Shown in pieces: positions 5,770 to 10,526 of a stretch of DNA of 10,526 nt. The translations under genes and the position numbers were made by a program. This DNA comes from Candidatus Aenigmatarchaeota archaeon (GTDB lineage Archaea > Aenigmatarchaeota > Aenigmatarchaeia > Aenigmatarchaeales > Aenigmatarchaeaceae). The stretch's first letter is position 1; each line of letters opens with the position of its first letter. The notes beneath the pieces were generated by a model, which was not told where the DNA came from, made no database searches, and saw nothing but the letters and a program-made list of their open reading frames with translations. Where the stretch lies: positions 21,866-32,391 of the forward strand of contig WVXN01000008.1 in the NCBI GenBank assembly GCA_011773475.1. The letters are read 5' to 3'.

Positions 5770-5783
5770 TATTCACGTGAATA
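5770..5783. promoter_or_regulatory. 14-bp palindrome TATTCACGTGAATA between TATA box and ATPase start, copy 2
   Basis: Identical to the palindrome at 5474-5487. It lies between the TATA box and the predicted start site, so a protein bound here would block transcription initiation. This is the classic position for an autorepressor. Confidence 0.7.
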
Positions 5784-5787
5784 TTTT

Positions 5788-6885
5788 ATGAATAATATGG
5801 ATAGTGATTTTACAAAATGGGGATGGAAAGAGAATCCTTTTGTTCTTAAAATTGATCCAAAGTTATTTGTTGGTTATAATGAACAAGTTAACGCTGTTTT
5901 GAATCATATCAAAAACAAGCACAGAGTAGCATTAATCACAGGCAGAACAGGAGCTGGAAAAAGCACTTTCCTAAAATGGTTAGAAACAAATTACGATACT
6001 TCAAAATTATACGTGAGTAAGCCACCAGAAAAATCAGAGGATTTTGTAAGAGTATTTACTGATATATTCGGTTTTAGTATATGGGAAAGAATTTTAAGAA
6101 AAAGACCATCGCTTTATAATTTACATGAATATATTAATAAAAAAATAAAAGGAGAACATCTTGTTTTTCTAGTTGATGAGGCCCATGAGACAAATAAGGA
6201 AGTTTTAGAATGGTTAAGGGTTTTAACAGATCAAATTGATAATGTGAGTTTGGTGATGGCCGGAATGCCTGTTTTGGAAGATAATATAAAAAAGGAACTG
6301 GAAACATTAGACCAGAGAATAACTACAAGAATAAACTTGATTTCTTTGGAAAAACACGAAATCAAGGAATTAATAAAAAAGAGAATAGAAGATGTTGGTG
6401 GCAAAGGAATTGAACCGTTTACTGAAGAAGCTTTAGAGAAAATATATGAAAGAACAGGAGGTTTTCCCAGGGAGGTTCTAAAATTTTGTAATAGATTAAT
6501 TAATTCAGCCCTTGAAAAGAATTTAAATGTTGTTGACGAGAAACTAATAGAAGAACACAAGGAAATCAAACTTCCAAAAGTGAGACTTGAGGAGCCTGTA
6601 GTTACCTTTATGCCAAAACCACCCACAGATGAGCAATTTAGAGATCTGCCACTAAAACAAAAAATGATACTAGAACTGCTATCAAACAAAGACTGGTTAA
6701 CACCAAGAGCTATTGTTGAGGATTTAGAGTTGAGGGGCTATAAAACTAAGGGACATGCTATAAGATCCATCAATAATATTCTTAAGAGATTAATGTTAGA
6801 TGGATATGTTCAAAGAGAGGCTAGAGGAAAAGCTTTCATGTATGCATTAACGCCTAAAGTAAAGACACTGTTTGTTGAAAGCTAA
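5788..6885 (+). CDS. ExeA/ORC-like AAA+ ATPase with C-terminal winged helix; candidate initiator
   Basis: The 365-aa protein has a AAA+ core (about residues 15-245) with Walker A GRTGAGKS (52-59), Walker B LVFLVDEAH (125-133), a likely arginine finger in LDQRITTRI (R177) and a sensor-2-like GGFPREVLKF (224-233). The stretch AGMPVL...LDQRITTRI...GGFPREVLKFCNRL follows the ExeA/GspA and TniB pattern (AAA_22) more closely than classical Orc1/Cdc6. The C-terminus (about 285-360) is a winged helix (LPLKQKMILELLSN ... GYVQREARGKAFMYALT) after a Pro-rich linker, the domain order used by archaeal initiators. It lies directly downstream of the TTCAC array, with palindromes around its promoter. Candidate roles are replication initiator, ATP-dependent transcription regulator or segregation factor. 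No transposase is nearby, which weakens a TniB-like role. The ATG at 5788 is placed by the TATA box. Fold assignment is firm, function is inferred. Confidence 0.88.
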   Translation: MNNMDSDFTKWGWKENPFVLKIDPKLFVGYNEQVNAVLNHIKNKHRVALITGRTGAGKSTFLKWLETNYDTSKLYVSKPPEKSEDFVRVFTDIFGFSIWERILRKRPSLYNLHEYINKKIKGEHLVFLVDEAHETNKEVLEWLRVLTDQIDNVSLVMAGMPVLEDNIKKELETLDQRITTRINLISLEKHEIKELIKKRIEDVGGKGIEPFTEEALEKIYERTGGFPREVLKFCNRLINSALEKNLNVVDEKLIEEHKEIKLPKVRLEEPVVTFMPKPPTDEQFRDLPLKQKMILELLSNKDWLTPRAIVEDLELRGYKTKGHAIRSINNILKRLMLDGYVQREARGKAFMYALTPKVKTLFVES

Positions 6886-7103
6886 AATAATTTGTTTTCT
6901 TTTTCAGCTTTAAAACCTAAAAGCTTTTCAGCTGCACTGGTTACAGGATTTTCATATGGTGATAAATTCAACGCACTGGCTACTACTCCCATTGGGAATT
7001 TATAAGGTGTTCCGTGATCGTATATAGTAACTCCACTCTCATAAACTCGTTTTTCACCGTCTCCATATGCAACCTTTTTCAAAAATTCATCTGTTTGGGT
7101 CAT
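6882..7103 (-). CDS. Hypothetical small protein (73 aa)
   Basis: I do not recognise this product. It is soluble, mixed in character, has no cysteines and lacks membrane segments. The N-terminal half (MTQTDEFLKKVAYGDGEKRVYESGVTIYDHG) suggests a short helix followed by strands; the C-terminal half is richer in Ala, Leu and Lys. Support for coding is good: AGGTGA stands 3 nt before the ATG, and a TATA element (TTTATATAC in minus reading, 7133-7141) lies upstream. Its stop overlaps that of the convergent ATPase gene by 4 nt, a compact arrangement typical of this genome. Function unknown. Confidence 0.7.
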   Translation of the reverse strand: MTQTDEFLKKVAYGDGEKRVYESGVTIYDHGTPYKFPMGVVASALNLSPYENPVTSAAEKLLGFKAEKENKLF

Positions 7104-7106
7104 ACT

Positions 7107-7141
7107 TCACCTATACTTACTTGGTAGTGGTAGTATATAAA
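7107..7141 (-). promoter_or_regulatory. TATA element and Shine-Dalgarno of the 73-aa gene
   Basis: On the minus strand the TATA element TTTATATAC (7133-7141) precedes AGGTGA (7107-7112), which is 3 nt from the ATG. The predicted leader is very short. GGTAGTATATAAA on the plus strand resembles the shared promoter at 4348-4359. Confidence 0.5.
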
Positions 7142-7143
7142 CC

Positions 7144-7198
7144 TATCGTTTCTATTACTACTTTTAAGAAGTAAATAAAACGATATCTTTATATATCG
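7144..7198 (+). promoter_or_regulatory. Promoter with CGATA inverted repeats ahead of the small-gene pair
   Basis: The TATA box TTTATATAT (7188-7196) is framed by the inverted repeat CGATAT (7181-7186) / ATATCG (7193-7198). Further upstream TATCGTTT (7144-7151) is the exact inverse of AAACGATA (7178-7185), and TACTT/AAGTA (7159-7173) forms a hairpin between them. Three CGATA half-sites around a TATA box look like an operator. The regulator is unknown. Confidence 0.45.
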
Positions 7199-7233
7199 GT
7201 TATTATAATTACTTTATAGTGGTGATATAGTAA

Positions 7234-7241
7234 GAGGTGAT
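7234..7241 (+). promoter_or_regulatory. Strong Shine-Dalgarno for the 46-aa gene
   Basis: GAGGTGAT, complementary to the archaeal 16S 3' end, stands 3 nt before the ATG at 7245. It is the main evidence that the short frame downstream is translated. Confidence 0.75.
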
Positions 7242-7244
7242 TAT

Positions 7245-7385
7245 ATGGGTGGAAGACAAAGAGGAAAATCAGTTGAATATGCTACAAGTCCACATACAGA
7301 AACCCCCAACGAGTCTACGGGGTTAGAAAGGTTGTGGGTTCCAGAAGAAAGTGGAAAAGAATTTGAGTTTTATAAAAATAAGTGA
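7245..7385 (+). CDS. Hypothetical 46-aa soluble protein
   Basis: This short gene is backed by one of the best ribosome-binding sites in the window and a TATA box about 53 nt upstream of the ATG, leaving a leader near 28 nt. The product (MGGRQRGKSVEYATSPHTET... ending EFEFYKNK) is polar and probably disordered at its N-terminus: basic Gly/Arg/Lys at the start, Thr/Ser/Pro in the middle and an acidic-aromatic end. It has no cysteines and no membrane segment. Its TGA overlaps the GTG start of the next frame (GTGA), implying translational coupling and a joint role with that membrane peptide. I do not recognise either protein. A two-peptide toxin/antidote or a small membrane-complex pair is possible but unsupported beyond architecture. 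Confidence 0.6.
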   Translation: MGGRQRGKSVEYATSPHTETPNESTGLERLWVPEESGKEFEFYKNK

Positions 7386-7576
7386 TACAAGTGAAAAAAT
7401 TTAAAATAAATTTTAGAAAAATTAAACAGCTTGATGTATTTTTACTTATTTTTATGTTTCTAGGCTTAATAACTCTAAGTTTATGGTTGGTTTGGTTAGT
7501 TTTTTGGATGATATTCTTTTTAAAGATCGAGCAAATTATTAAAATTTTCGATAAAATAGAATTACTATTAACTTAA
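7382..7576 (+). CDS. Hypothetical 64-aa membrane protein, coupled to the upstream 46-aa gene
   Basis: The product has a basic N-terminus (VKKFKINFRKIKQ), one long hydrophobic stretch of about 30 residues (from VFLLIFMFLG to LVFWMIFFLK) and a short amphipathic tail (EQIIKIFDKIELLLT). The hydrophobic part is long enough for a tight hairpin or a single tilted helix. The cluster of positive charge at the front suggests that this end stays in the cytoplasm. It begins at GTG 7382, overlapping the previous stop by 3 nt (GTGA); an in-frame GTG at 7391 is an alternative. No independent promoter is evident. Length, charge pattern and hydrophobicity would also suit a small membrane-active peptide, but this is inference. 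Confidence 0.6.
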   Translation: MIQVKKFKINFRKIKQLDVFLLIFMFLGLITLSLWLVWLVFWMIFFLKIEQIIKIFDKIELLLT

Positions 7577-7613
7577 GAATAAACTTGAAGTATGTGATTG
7601 AACAATTATTTCT

Positions 7614-8174
7614 ATGCCTAAAAAACTGGTTGTGATAGTAGGCTTACCAGGATCAGGAAAATCTACAGTAGCTGAATTCATAAAAAAAGAATTTAATGCT
7701 GATACAGTTCATAGCGGAGATGTTATAAGAGAAGAAGTTAAAAACAGAGGCTTGGAATATACACCGGAAAATGATGCTTTAATTGCTGATTGGTTCAATG
7801 AAACTGAAGAAGGAGAAAGATCGCTTGTTCAAAGAGTTTGGGACAAAGTTAAAGATTCTGAAAAAGATTTAATTCTTGTAGAAGGATTCAGAGCTACAGG
7901 AAATATAGAATTTCTAGAAGAAGTTGCTAAAATAAAACCAATTGTAATAGCCATTACTGCTTCTTTTAATGTGAGAGTTCAGAGAGAATTGAAAAGAGGA
8001 AGATTTGGTAAAGAAGAGGGCATAAATTATCTGAAATTAAGGGAAAAACAGGAAAAGAAACATGGCATCGAGAATTTAATAAACAATGCGGATTATACAA
8101 TCGATAATTCTGGATTAAATAAAGAAGAAACTAATGCAAAAATATCTGAAATAATAAAAGAAGTTCTAAAGTAG
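7614..8174 (+). CDS. UPF0200-family P-loop nucleotide kinase
   Basis: The 186-aa protein belongs to the archaeal UPF0200 group, related to adenylate and dephospho-CoA kinases. It has Walker A GLPGSGKS (residues 10-17), the diagnostic HSGDVIREEVKNRG block (33-46), a Walker-B-like LILVEGFR (86-93), and a Lys/Arg-rich lid region (RVQRELKRGRFGKEEG, about 121-136). The C-terminal NADYTIDNSG is where the family closes its nucleotide site. It is predicted to be cytosolic and to phosphorylate a nucleotide or related small molecule; the physiological substrate of the family is not settled as far as I know. No Shine-Dalgarno motif precedes the ATG, and only a weak A/T element stands upstream, so it might be read through from the small-gene pair. 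It converges on the next gene with 3 bp between stops. Confidence 0.88.
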   Translation: MPKKLVVIVGLPGSGKSTVAEFIKKEFNADTVHSGDVIREEVKNRGLEYTPENDALIADWFNETEEGERSLVQRVWDKVKDSEKDLILVEGFRATGNIEFLEEVAKIKPIVIAITASFNVRVQRELKRGRFGKEEGINYLKLREKQEKKHGIENLINNADYTIDNSGLNKEETNAKISEIIKEVLK

Positions 8175-8177
8175 CAT

Positions 8178-8423
8178 TTATATTAACCATAATCTGAGTA
8201 ATGTTAAAGGTTTTGAAAATAGACCTTTGCCGTCATCTGTTAATTCGTAATAAGGAACGTTTTTTATTTCTTGTTTTCTTATAAATTTGGGGTTTTTTTG
8301 CGCCATTTCATCAAATCTTTCATAATTAAAAAATTTTACACTTAGTTTTAATTCTCGCGGGCAAACAGGCATTTTAATACCCCCCATATATTTCAAAGCA
8401 CCTAGCGAACCAATATAATTCAT
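8178..8423 (-). CDS. Hypothetical small protein (81 aa, or 64 aa from an internal start)
   Basis: I do not recognise this product. The part from residue 18 (MPVCPRELKLSVKFF ... RKQEIKNVPYYELTDDGKGLF) is charged and soluble; VPYYELTDDGK resembles the wing strand of winged-helix proteins, but no helix-turn-helix is obvious before it. Two starts are possible. The ATG at 8423 is 29 nt from a TATA-like element. The ATG at 8372 follows a GGGGGGT run 6 nt upstream that could act as a Shine-Dalgarno site. The 17 extra residues of the longer form (MNYIGSLGALKYMGGIK) show nothing decisive. The gene is divergent from the PRC-barrel gene and convergent with the kinase. Confidence 0.6.
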   Translation of the reverse strand: MNYIGSLGALKYMGGIKMPVCPRELKLSVKFFNYERFDEMAQKNPKFIRKQEIKNVPYYELTDDGKGLFSKPLTLLRLWLI

Positions 8424-8455
8424 TCTACCACATATTCTATTTAAGCAAAATATAC

Positions 8456-8467
8456 TTAAATATTTAA
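8456..8467. promoter_or_regulatory. Symmetric TATA element TTAAATATTTAA between divergent genes
   Basis: This 12-bp A/T palindrome lies in the 71-bp space between the genes at 8423 (minus) and 8495 (plus). It could serve as TATA box in both directions with short leaders. A second minus-strand candidate (AAGTATATTTT) overlaps it on the left. Confidence 0.4.
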
Positions 8468-8482
8468 AGCTAAAACTATACT

Positions 8483-8490
8483 AAGGTGAT
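8483..8490 (+). promoter_or_regulatory. Shine-Dalgarno deciding the PRC-barrel start
   Basis: AAGGTGAT precedes the ATG at 8495 by 4 nt. The in-frame GTG at 8486 is part of this ribosome-binding site and so is not the start codon. Confidence 0.7.
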
Positions 8491-8494
8491 TTTT

Positions 8495-8746
8495 ATGGTA
8501 AAAGCCAAAGATCTAATTGGAAAAACAATTGTTTCTGAAGAGAGTGGAAAAAAGTTTGGTGTTGTTGGTGATGTTAATTTTATAACAGAATCCGGAGAAT
8601 TGATGAATATTGTTATTACTGAACCAACAAAACAATCTACTGAATTAAAGCTTTCAGAAGATGAAAAGGGAAGATTGTTAATTCCATTTTCTGCAGTAAA
8701 ATCCGTTGGAGATTTCATAATCATATCAGAGAGAAGCATTGTTTAA
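8495..8746 (+). CDS. PRC-barrel domain protein (83 aa)
   Basis: The whole protein is one PRC-barrel, a small beta-barrel found in photosynthetic reaction centre H subunit, RimM and many stand-alone archaeal proteins. The family pattern is clear: AKDLIGKTIVSEESGKKFGVVGDVNFITESGELMNIVI, then RLLIPFSAVKSVGDFIII. Stand-alone archaeal versions are thought to act in RNA metabolism or as partners of other proteins (known from the family, not shown here); CdpB-type PRC-barrel proteins have been linked to archaeal cell division, so that role is also possible. The start at ATG 8495 (MVKAKDL) is set by the Shine-Dalgarno motif. It converges with radA; the 48-bp gap contains a T5 run right after the stop. 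Confidence 0.85.
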   Translation: MVKAKDLIGKTIVSEESGKKFGVVGDVNFITESGELMNIVITEPTKQSTELKLSEDEKGRLLIPFSAVKSVGDFIIISERSIV

Positions 8747-8794
8747 TTTTTAAAGCGATGTAAATTCCATTTGAGGATGATTGCTACAACCTAA

Positions 8795-9748
8795 TTATTC
8801 TTCTGGGTCTTTTATTCCTTCAGGTGTTATAAAGAATACAGTTTCAGCTTCAGGAAGATTTGGCGAATCAATAACTCTTGCAATTCTTCTATTAGCTTTT
8901 GATTTTCTTAGATATACTCTGTGAGTGCTAAAGTGTCCTAATATATGACCACCAATCGGAGCAGTGGGATCCCCGAATAAAATATCAGGCCTTGCCATAA
9001 CCTGGTTTGTTATATAAACAGCAACATTGTGAACATCTGCTATTCTTTGCAAAGTGTGTAAATGTCTGTTTAATTTTTGTTGCCTTCTTGCTAGTGTTCC
9101 CCTTCCTATAAAATCTGCCCTAAAAGCAGAAGTCACACTATCAACAATAATAAGCTTTACGTTCTTCTCTTTTATCATTTCCCCAATTTTTTGAGCAAGA
9201 ACCATCTGATGGTCAGAATTATAACACCTGGCAACATAAATATTTCCTAATATTTTTTTTGCATCCAAACCACGTCCTTCAGCTATTTGTTTTACTCTGC
9301 TTGGTCTGAATGTGCCTTCTACATCAAGAAATATACAAGAAGCATTCAATCCCCCTTCTTCTACAGGTAATTGAACATTAACAGCTAACTGAAAACCCAC
9401 TTGTGTTTTACCTGATCCAAATGCTCCATGTAATTCTGTAACAGCCTGTGTTTCTATTCCGCCACCTAATAAATTATCAAGGTTTTCGCTACCAGTTTTT
9501 ATTTTTCCTATTTGCTTTCTTCTTTCATAAACATCTGTTGCTGTTTCAAATCCAATATTTAAGGCCTTTCTGGCACTTTTGATTACTTTATCAGCTGTTG
9601 CCTCTCCTATTGATGCAGCTTCAGAAACTTCTAATGTTCCGGCAGCAGCCAAACTCATTAAATCAATATACCCAGCCTTTTTTAGTTTATCGCCTATTTT
9701 CTCGCCTACACCAGGTATGTCTGATATGTCCTCAATTTTTTTAGCCAT
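8795..9748 (-). CDS. radA: DNA repair and recombination protein RadA
   Basis: RadA is the archaeal Rad51/RecA recombinase, which forms filaments on single-stranded DNA and drives strand exchange. At 317 aa it is full length. The N-terminal helix-hairpin-helix domain (about 1-60, ISDIPGVGEKIGDKLKKAG) is followed by the polymerisation motif FETA (67-70) and the ATPase core with Walker A GAFGSGKT (108-115), Walker B LIIVDS (199-204), the L1 region RGTLARRQQ and the L2 region around GDPTAPIGGHILGHFSTHRVYLRK. The Walker B, L1 and L2 motifs and the C-terminal FFITPEGI are those of RadA proper rather than RadB. The ATG is 4 nt after the stop of the rpa gene, so the two form an operon that couples ssDNA protection with recombination. 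Confidence 0.97.
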   Translation of the reverse strand: MAKKIEDISDIPGVGEKIGDKLKKAGYIDLMSLAAAGTLEVSEAASIGEATADKVIKSARKALNIGFETATDVYERRKQIGKIKTGSENLDNLLGGGIETQAVTELHGAFGSGKTQVGFQLAVNVQLPVEEGGLNASCIFLDVEGTFRPSRVKQIAEGRGLDAKKILGNIYVARCYNSDHQMVLAQKIGEMIKEKNVKLIIVDSVTSAFRADFIGRGTLARRQQKLNRHLHTLQRIADVHNVAVYITNQVMARPDILFGDPTAPIGGHILGHFSTHRVYLRKSKANRRIARVIDSPNLPEAETVFFITPEGIKDPEE

Positions 9749-9752
9749 AGAA

Positions 9753-10526
9753 TCATCGTGTTAAAACATTCGTAGTTAAATTATTTATAACTTTATTTAT
9801 CTCTTTTTCCATATCAATTTCCCTAATATTATTTACAACGAATTCCAGTCTTCCAAACAACTTATTCTTCCTTACCCTTCCGAACATTATGAATTCCTTG
9901 CCAAGAACATCCAAGTTGTCAAAAAACGAGTCTTTTATTTTTAAAACTTGGTCAATATCCATTCCTATTAATTTCAGAGCGTTTTCCCTGAAGAACACGG
10001 CCCTTATATTTCCTGTTCCATCGTCAATAACTCCGGATAATACAATTGTTTTTTTAGGTTCAACCTTGCCATGTTCCTCGCATGTGAATTTATTATCATT
10101 CATTTTTACTCTTCTTCCGCATGTTGGGCATACTTCAAAAAATATATTAGTTTCAAACAACTGAACCAAAGCAGCCTTTATCTCACTCATACTTCCTTCC
10201 TTTAGGCTAGCAATATGTTGACGTGCTATTTCCCTTTTTGCAAGTTTTTCTATGGGAGGAATGTCAGAATCCTCTAAGATTTTTATTCCGCCTTTTGTTC
10301 CAAGTCTCACTTCAGCCCCACCCAACCCATTTTCTCTTGTATAGGCACCGAACAATTCTACAGACATTCCAGGTTTTAATTTTTCTGCAATTTCTGTCTG
10401 ACGGTCCCATAAAGACAGTCTTATTGTTCCTGAAGAATCACCAAGAATCACATTCGCCACTTTACCGATTTTATCTTTTCTTTTAAATTCCTTAGCCTCA
10501 AAAACTTTGACAATTCTAGCAGTTAG
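9753..10526 (-). CDS. rpa: Replication protein A (ssDNA-binding), N-terminus beyond the window edge
   Basis: RPA coats single-stranded DNA during replication and repair. The frame is open to the right edge, and residues before the GTG at 10460 (reading LTARIVKVFEAKEFKRKDKIGK) are a normal start to an RPA OB-fold strand, so the gene extends past the window and the GTG is internal. The visible 257 residues hold an OB-fold ending VANVILGDSSGTIRLSLWD...GIKIL. A linker follows, then a second OB-like domain with an inserted zinc finger of C-C-C-H type (CPTCGRR...TCEEHG) and the strands TIVLSGVIDDGTGNIRAVFF and EFIMFGRVRKNKLFGRLEFVV. This matches the single large archaeal RPA (RPA41-like) with a C-terminal zinc motif. 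It overlaps no other gene and leads into radA 4 nt downstream. Confidence 0.92.
   Translation of the reverse strand, partial: LTARIVKVFEAKEFKRKDKIGKVANVILGDSSGTIRLSLWDRQTEIAEKLKPGMSVELFGAYTRENGLGGAEVRLGTKGGIKILEDSDIPPIEKLAKREIARQHIASLKEGSMSEIKAALVQLFETNIFFEVCPTCGRRVKMNDNKFTCEEHGKVEPKKTIVLSGVIDDGTGNIRAVFFRENALKLIGMDIDQVLKIKDSFFDNLDVLGKEFIMFGRVRKNKLFGRLEFVVNNIREIDMEKEINKVINNLTTNVLTR

Larger units (their letters stand above)
5389..5783. repeat. Dense array of TTCAC/GTGAA half-sites (candidate origin or operator array)
   Basis: Over 395 bp I find 15 TTCAC on the plus strand (starts 5389, 5412, 5476, 5517, 5528, 5549, 5592, 5642, 5653, 5665, 5707, 5718, 5729, 5741, 5772) and 8 GTGAA (5481, 5535, 5543, 5565, 5575, 5586, 5746, 5777). 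By a rough hand estimate about one would be expected by chance at this base composition. Plus-strand intervals are 23, 64, 41, 11, 21, 43, 50, 11, 12, 42, 11, 11, 12 and 31, mostly near multiples of a helical turn, so sites would lie on one face of the DNA. Three pairs form TTCACGTGAA palindromes. Variants such as TTCAT (5401, 5603) and CATGAA (5635) add to the density. The array fills most of the only long non-coding region in the window and ends 5 bp before the ATPase gene. It has no CRISPR-like architecture and no good reading frame. Confidence 0.85.

Noticed and set aside
5389..5783. CRISPR array
   Set aside because: The repeats are 5-16 bp, occur in both orientations and lack regular 30-40 bp spacers; no cas genes are in the window.
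6231..6689. Minus-strand open frame of 152 codons opposite the ATPase gene
   Set aside because: It is a Ser/Phe-rich antisense shadow of the ATPase with no promoter; the AAA+ motifs on the plus strand are unambiguous.
5788..6885. TniB-like transposition helper or secretion ExeA role for the ATPase
   Set aside because: No transposase, terminal inverted repeats, target-site duplication or secretion genes are visible in the window, so a mobile-element or secretion role is not supported, though it is not excluded.
8486..8494. GTG at 8486 as the PRC-barrel start
   Set aside because: This GTG is inside the Shine-Dalgarno motif AAGGTGAT that serves the ATG at 8495.
8476..8739. Minus-strand open frame opposite the PRC-barrel gene
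   Set aside because: Low-complexity Ser/Thr/Ile shadow; the plus strand encodes a recognisable PRC-barrel with a ribosome-binding site.
8742..8753. T-run terminator after the PRC-barrel gene
   Set aside because: Only five consecutive T follow the stop and the DNA is A+T-rich throughout, so it cannot be separated from background.
10458..10460. GTG at 10458-10460 as the rpa start
   Set aside because: The frame continues upstream to the window edge with residues typical of an RPA OB-fold, so the codon is an internal Val.
1..10526. tRNA, rRNA or other structured RNA genes
   Set aside because: No G+C-rich islands or cloverleaf-like arms were seen in the short intergenic spaces of this A+T-rich sequence.

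Overview
The window looks like a chromosomal segment of an A+T-rich archaeon. The evidence is RadA (not RecA), a zinc-finger RPA, ThpR, an UPF0200-type kinase, TATA boxes about 25 nt ahead of many start codons (leaderless transcripts), and GGTGAT Shine-Dalgarno motifs 3-4 nt before others. The small compact genes, many orphan small proteins, an oxygen-sensitive class III ribonucleotide reductase and bacterial-type NrdR suggest an anaerobic DPANN-like lineage (Woesearchaeota or Pacearchaeota style). The lineage is my inference and cannot be fixed from this sequence alone.

Layout. 1-131: the tail of a membrane protein. 128-3326 (minus): an nrdR-nrdD-nrdG operon for anaerobic dNTP synthesis, with a 12-bp palindrome in its promoter. 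3466-5282: thpR, a small helical orphan, a membrane-anchored OB-fold protein and two small winged-helix proteins, arranged as divergent and convergent pairs. 5283-5787: the only long non-coding stretch. It holds a T-rich tract, then a dense array of TTCAC/GTGAA half-sites, three TTCACGTGAA palindromes and a thrice-repeated 16-bp iteron-like unit, much of it phased at about 11 bp. 5788-6885: an ExeA/ORC-like AAA+ ATPase with a C-terminal winged helix, whose TATA box is flanked by two of the palindromes. 6882-8746: a small orphan, a translationally coupled pair of tiny genes (46 and 64 aa), an UPF0200 P-loop kinase, another orphan and a PRC-barrel protein. 8795-10526 (minus): an rpa-radA operon, with rpa running off the right edge.

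How the parts fit. Much of the window concerns DNA replication and repair: dNTP supply and its regulator, ssDNA-binding protein, recombinase, and an AAA+ ATPase beside an iteron-like array. The most interesting hypothesis is that 5283-6885 is a replication origin with a non-canonical (ExeA-like rather than classical Orc1/Cdc6) initiator that also represses its own promoter. An autoregulated operator array without origin function is the main alternative.
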